Shown: positions 60,494-64,000 of the stretch, one piece after another
How the letters are laid out: each line of letters starts with the position of its first letter
Position numbering within the stretch: the stretch's first letter is position 1
NCBI GenBank assembly: GCA_025558095.1
Contig: JAIVFI010000041.1
Coordinates: 62,001 to 126,000 of the forward strand
DNA length: 64,000 nt
Source: Hyaloraphidium curvatum
Taxonomy: Eukaryota; Monoblepharomycota; Hyaloraphidiomycetes; Hyaloraphidiales; Hyaloraphidiaceae
Direction: 5' to 3'
Translations under genes and position numbers: made by a program
Notes under the pieces: generated by a model
What the model saw: the letters and a program-made list of their open reading frames with translations, nothing else
Told to the model about the DNA's origin: nothing
The model's database searches: none

Positions 60494-60726
60494 CGTGCAA
60501 AAGAGAGCGGACGGATCGCCCTACGAGCCCATGGGGGTGGGAACTGGGCGGAGGAAGGGTGGGGGGCGGAGCGGGCGCAGCAACAGCGGCGCGAGTACGA
60601 TCACTCGAACCCCCGACTCCTTTCCCCAGCTGTCCGACGACCTCAGCACCAGCGATCGGCAAAAGCAATCATCACGAGACATTTGCCATTCGGGCTGCGC
60701 ACACACGTGTCGAAATCTGACAGAAG

Positions 60727-61431
60727 CTACGCCATCGCCCCAACCGCCATCGCCCCCACCGCCGCCCCGGCGATCGCCGCCAACCCCGCCAGCCCTCCTG
60801 CGTAACGCCTTGCAGCACCCGACGGTTTTGTTGGTACCAGGAGCCCCACGCCCTGCGCCGCGTCAGCCGGCCCGACGGCATCGGCGCCCGATTGCGAAAC
60901 CACGTATCCCCGCTTCTTGCCGCACTTTTCGAAGCACGTAGATTTAGAAAAGGTGCCCGAGTGCTGCTTGGAGTCGCAGCACACGCAGCCCGTTCCGGCG
61001 TCCAGGTCGAGGCCGTTGAGCATCACCGTGCCCCCGGTGTTGTCGAAGGCCATCTTCCCGTTCTCGCAGCGGTCGGCAAAGGCCGTCGAATTTCCGTCGG
61101 TCTTTCCGAGATCGCAGTAATCCCACCAAAATCCATCTGCTAGGAGCGGCTTCTCCCTAACGCCGCAGCCGCTGGGCGTTTTGCACCACTTTTTGATCGG
61201 GGAGAAGATGGAGAGCGCACACGCTCCCTGGCACCGGCACCCGTGGACGTCCGTGATGACCGCGCGGCGCACCAGGCCCGAAAACTGCAGCTGCCCCCCC
61301 GGGGAGCCATCGGGGGGTTCTAGTGCGCGGGAGGGGTGCAACTCCGCCGCCGGGACCCCTGCCGCCGCCGCCGCCCCGAGGAGGCAGAAAAGCAGCAGGG
61401 CCCGCGCCAGATGGAGTGGTAATATTCTCAT
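60727..61431 (-). CDS. Secreted cysteine-rich protein with hydrophobic C-terminus (possible GPI anchor)
   Basis: One exon, 234 residues, from ATG at 61431. The signal peptide is MRILPLHLARALLLFCLLGA. The mature part has about 14 Cys, including HGCRCQGACALSIF, KWCKTPSGCGV, WWDYCDL and a CVCCDSKQHSG cluster, so it is probably disulfide-bonded outside the cell. An AGGLAGLAAIAGAAVGAMAV tail fits a GPI-attachment signal or a membrane helix. A longer upstream frame (MRPCAPP...) is possible but masks the signal peptide. No family recognised. Confidence 0.7.
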   Translation of the reverse strand: MRILPLHLARALLLFCLLGAAAAAGVPAAELHPSRALEPPDGSPGGQLQFSGLVRRAVITDVHGCRCQGACALSIFSPIKKWCKTPSGCGVREKPLLADGFWWDYCDLGKTDGNSTAFADRCENGKMAFDNTGGTVMLNGLDLDAGTGCVCCDSKQHSGTFSKSTCFEKCGKKRGYVVSQSGADAVGPADAAQGVGLLVPTKPSGAARRYAGGLAGLAAIAGAAVGAMAVGAMA

Positions 61432-61625
61432 CGGAGCCGTCGCAAGCGCATGCGCCGCAAATCGCTGGGATTTATGGCTTCGGCGGCGGGGCGGAGCTGC
61501 AGGTGGGGCGCAGGGACGCACCTCCTCGGTCGATCAGTGCCCCGGCTCAACCCGATCGGACAGGGAACGCACAAAGTTCTACAGTAGATCAAGCCACATC
61601 ACATTCATCTCGCCATCCACCTTGC

Positions 61626-63305
61626 TCAAGAAACCGATCCGGGCGGACCCCGCCCCCGCTCCCACACCTCTGCCAAGAAACCAATCCCGACGACTCCCTG
61701 CACGCCCTGCACCGTCAGCCCCGGCGTCCCCGGCGTCACCTCGTAGGTGATCTTCAGAAAAGGCGTGTTGTCCCCCCCGTCCGCGAGCCGCACCACCGCG
61801 TCCCGCACCACGGACTCGCCCGCGTCCCTCTCCCTCTCCCTTTCCCTCGCCCGGTCCACGGACGGCGTCGGCGACGCCGTCCGCCGCGACAGCTTCCGCC
61901 ACAGCGTCGAAAGCGCCGACTCGTCGTCGTCCGCCGCGAAGGAACCCACCGACGTCGGCGTCCCCGCCCGCGAGAGCTTCTCGCTCAGCGCGCGCTCGGC
62001 GATCCGGTCCGCCGACATGGGCCCCGCGAGCCGCTCGGCGTTGGCCCGATCGGCGAGCGCGGCGGGGTCCAGACCGGGCGGTGGCGCGGCGCCGAGGTGC
62101 TCGACGACCTCGAAGGAGCCGGGGACCACGCGCGCGCCGGACTTTTGGAGCTCCGAGAGTGCGGCGAGGCGGTCCAGGCGCTCCTGCTCCTTTTCCCGCT
62201 CGGCCTGGCGGCGCGCCGACGAAAAGGGCAGCGTCCAGGACGGGGATTTGCGGTGTTGCTGCTTGCGGGGCGGGCTGGCCGGGCGCGAGGGGAAGGTCGG
62301 GGCGTGCTGCGGGTACGGCGGGGTTTCCACCGGCGGGGGCGGCGACGGCGAGAGCGAAAGCGTGGGGATGATTGGCGGCGGGGTCGCCGACGAAGGCGGG
62401 GTGCTCGCGGGCGAGGCGCTTCCCGGCGGGCGCAGGGTGCGCGGCTCGGGCGCCGTGTCGGCGTGCGATATCAGCCTGTCGGCGGTGTCCAGGAGCACCA
62501 GCTCGGGCGAGATGCGCTGCGGCTCGGTGAAGCTGATTTTGAGGCGCGAGAGGTCCGGCGCCGAGGCCACGGAATGGACCGACGGCGGCGGCGAGGGGGA
62601 AGGGTCGCACCGGCCCATCGACGGCGACGGTGCGCGCAATCGCGTCCCGGACAATGTGACTGCGGTGGCGCTGGCTGCGGCCGACGGCCTCCTGCGCGGG
62701 TCCGAGCCCGGCAGGTCCGCGACCAGGTGCGCGACCGGGCCCGGGCAGCCCCGCCAGAACCACTGCAGCTCGACGCGGCAGCCGCCCCACTGCGCGCGCA
62801 GCGGGAACAGCAGCGACTCGTGCTCCGCGCGGGCGACGGCGACTGCGCGGCGCAGGTTGTCGTCGAGCGGCGCGGCGGCGAGCAGCGCCTCGAGGCGGGC
62901 GAGGCGCGGGGCGAGCAGCGCGCGCGTGCGGCGGATGTCGAAGTCGAGCGACACGCGCGGCCGCGGCGGCGGGAGGAGGCGGCGGGCCGTCAAAACGTAC
63001 GGCAGCCGGAGGAGCTCGCCGGGCAGCGCGGGCACCGGCAGCAGCGAGTCCGCGGGGGCGTCCCCGGCCGGGTCGCCGCCCTCCCCCGCCGGTGCGCCCG
63101 CCAGGAAGACGAGGTCGACGCGCAGGAACGTCGCGCCGTCGCGCAGCAGCCCGTCCTCGAACGCGTCGCGCGCAGGCGCGTGCAGCGCGCGGCAAGTCCC
63201 GGACAGCGCGAGCAGCCCCGGCGGACGCAGCCGCCGCAGCACGCGCGCGAGCACCGGCGCCGGCAGCGACAGAAGCCCCGGCGCGGGGGGCGCCTCGTCG
63301 GCCAT
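61626..63305 (-). CDS. F-box protein with long disordered tail
   Basis: One exon, 559 residues, ATG at 63305. An F-box lies at about residues 8-48 (LLSLPAPVLARVLRRLRPPG followed by LLALSGTCRALHAPARDAF), the Skp1-binding motif of SCF ubiquitin ligases. Residues about 115-235 form a helical, Leu/Arg-rich region that may bind the substrate. The rest is Ser/Pro-rich with a basic charged helix (RQAEREKEQERLDRLAAL) and ends in a short folded-looking part (FLKITYEVTPGTPGLTVQGV). GC content is extreme, and long open frames on the opposite strand are shadows. Partner substrates are unknown. Confidence 0.7.
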   Translation of the reverse strand: MADEAPPAPGLLSLPAPVLARVLRRLRPPGLLALSGTCRALHAPARDAFEDGLLRDGATFLRVDLVFLAGAPAGEGGDPAGDAPADSLLPVPALPGELLRLPYVLTARRLLPPPRPRVSLDFDIRRTRALLAPRLARLEALLAAAPLDDNLRRAVAVARAEHESLLFPLRAQWGGCRVELQWFWRGCPGPVAHLVADLPGSDPRRRPSAAASATAVTLSGTRLRAPSPSMGRCDPSPSPPPSVHSVASAPDLSRLKISFTEPQRISPELVLLDTADRLISHADTAPEPRTLRPPGSASPASTPPSSATPPPIIPTLSLSPSPPPPVETPPYPQHAPTFPSRPASPPRKQQHRKSPSWTLPFSSARRQAEREKEQERLDRLAALSELQKSGARVVPGSFEVVEHLGAAPPPGLDPAALADRANAERLAGPMSADRIAERALSEKLSRAGTPTSVGSFAADDDESALSTLWRKLSRRTASPTPSVDRARERERERDAGESVVRDAVVRLADGGDNTPFLKITYEVTPGTPGLTVQGVQGVVGIGFLAEVWERGRGPPGSVS

Positions 63306-63910
63306 GCGTCCGCGAATGCCCGACGGAGGCCCGACCACCTGCTGCGAACCATCACATGTGCGGACCCCCGGCCGGCGGCCCTCCGAAACCCAGCATCTCA
63401 CTTACTGCACGTTTCTGCAACATCGGTACGAGGTCCGGCACGGGGCTCGCGGAATGGACGGCCACCGGGGCCCGCATTCACGCGAAAGCCCCACAAAATC
63501 CGGAGTCTCATCGCGGTCTCGGTCCGAGCCCTGTCCCATAGCTCGGCCATCGAGCTTCCGAGGCAAAGAAGCAGGAGACACGGGGCGGCCGGATGTCAAA
63601 TGGGCCGCTAAAGCGCTCGCAATGCGGCCCGCGATTCTCCTGCAGAGCCGCTGTGGCAAAAGACCGCTTCCTCGCGGGGAGCTCCCGCCCTGCCCTGTAT
63701 CCGCATCGCGAGGACCGCCGGAGCCAGCGACGCATAGTCGCACACAAACGATGCGTTGCGACGGGGAACCCGCGAGGGATTGCCGCCGCGGGCGAACTAA
63801 ACTGTTTCGGGTGCCAGGGAGCCGCCCTAGACCGCATGGCCGCAGCAGCTTGCTCCCGGGTTTATGCATCGCACGGCGCCAAGTCCGGTAGGAGTTCGTG
63901 GATTGAAACT
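63306..63910. other. Intergenic, upstream of the F-box gene
   Basis: 605 bp with no recognised gene. A minus frame at 63402-63869 is open but shows no protein features. It presumably contains the F-box promoter. Confidence 0.3.
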
Positions 63911-64000
63911 TTAGCTCTGCTTGCCATCAGGCTTTCCCCCGGTTCGCTGCAATTCTTCAATGTCGGCGGGTTCCTGTGGCGGGCTTCGGGTCTCGAGACG
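63911..64000 (-). CDS. Possible C-terminal exon of a gene beyond the window
   Basis: A minus frame open from the window edge to TAA at 63911-63913 reads as a hydrophilic C-terminus (ETRSPPQEPADIEELQRTGG, then KPDGKQS). It is only about 29 codons, so the call rests on composition alone. Confidence 0.25.
   Translation of the reverse strand, partial: RLETRSPPQEPADIEELQRTGGKPDGKQS

Noticed and set aside
61323-63891. Long plus-strand frames (762 and 714 codons) opposite the F-box gene
   Set aside because: Arg/Gly/Ser-rich low-complexity translation typical of antisense frames in GC-rich DNA; the minus strand has an F-box.

Overview
This window comes from a GC-rich, intron-dense nuclear genome, most likely a fungus outside the well-studied yeasts (early-diverging or chytrid-like), although the sequence does not prove the lineage. 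The genes are compact and split by short introns, mostly 48-66 nt, with a frequent GTGGGT donor and CAG/TAG acceptors. Gene content is fungal in flavour: an Fpk1/NRC-2-type flippase kinase, a three-KH RNA-binding protein of the HEK2/PBP2 type, an SCP1/transgelin-like calponin, a Dal5-like transporter, a GH92 mannosidase and a split ALG13. Exon models were built by hand from reading frame, splice sites and family motifs; their summed exon lengths are multiples of three.

Left region (1-30.4 kb) is ordinary gene space. In order it holds: a cut-off unknown gene (-), a multipass membrane protein (-), an ankyrin protein with an apparent 1-nt frameshift (+), a phosphotransferase-fold protein (+), a membrane-anchored methyltransferase (+), a MalY/PatB-type C-S lyase (+), a tiny six-exon membrane protein with a 5-nt microexon (+), a WS/DGAT-like acyltransferase (-) with a bacterial-looking GGDEF fragment just upstream, an HSDL2-like peroxisomal SDR (-), a TMEM97/EXPERA protein (+), an acyl-CoA carboxylase carboxyltransferase (-), ALG13 (+), a TauE/SafE permease (-), a GH92 glycosidase (+), RAB5 (-), the flippase kinase (+) and the KH protein (+). 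Neighbours are often divergent or convergent with very short spacers.

Centre (29.9-46.9 kb) is a repeat island built as a large inverted duplication. The left arm (about 29,862-34,599) reappears reversed at about 39,502-46,871 around a 4.9-kb spacer. Each arm holds the 3' part of the KH gene, a decayed Ty1/copia element and 5'-truncated LINE copies. The spacer holds a LINE reverse-transcriptase region, a 13-copy minisatellite of about 62 bp and a LINE endonuclease fragment. Only the right arm carries a 2,634-bp Tc1/mariner-type transposon with a TA target duplication, so the left arm preserves its empty site and the insertion postdates the duplication.

Right region (47.5-64 kb) returns to genes: an iron-dependent alcohol dehydrogenase (-), a calponin (-), a full-length ABCC transporter (-), a divergent MFS transporter (+) with a duplicated acidic dileucine segment, a single-pass surface protein with an RCC1-like ectodomain (-), a secreted cysteine-rich protein (-) and an F-box protein (-). 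Several genes touch lipid and CoA metabolism (acyltransferase, HSDL2-like, carboxyltransferase, Fe-ADH) or the endomembrane system (RAB5, flippase kinase, ABCC, GH92, ALG13), but nothing shows them to be co-regulated.
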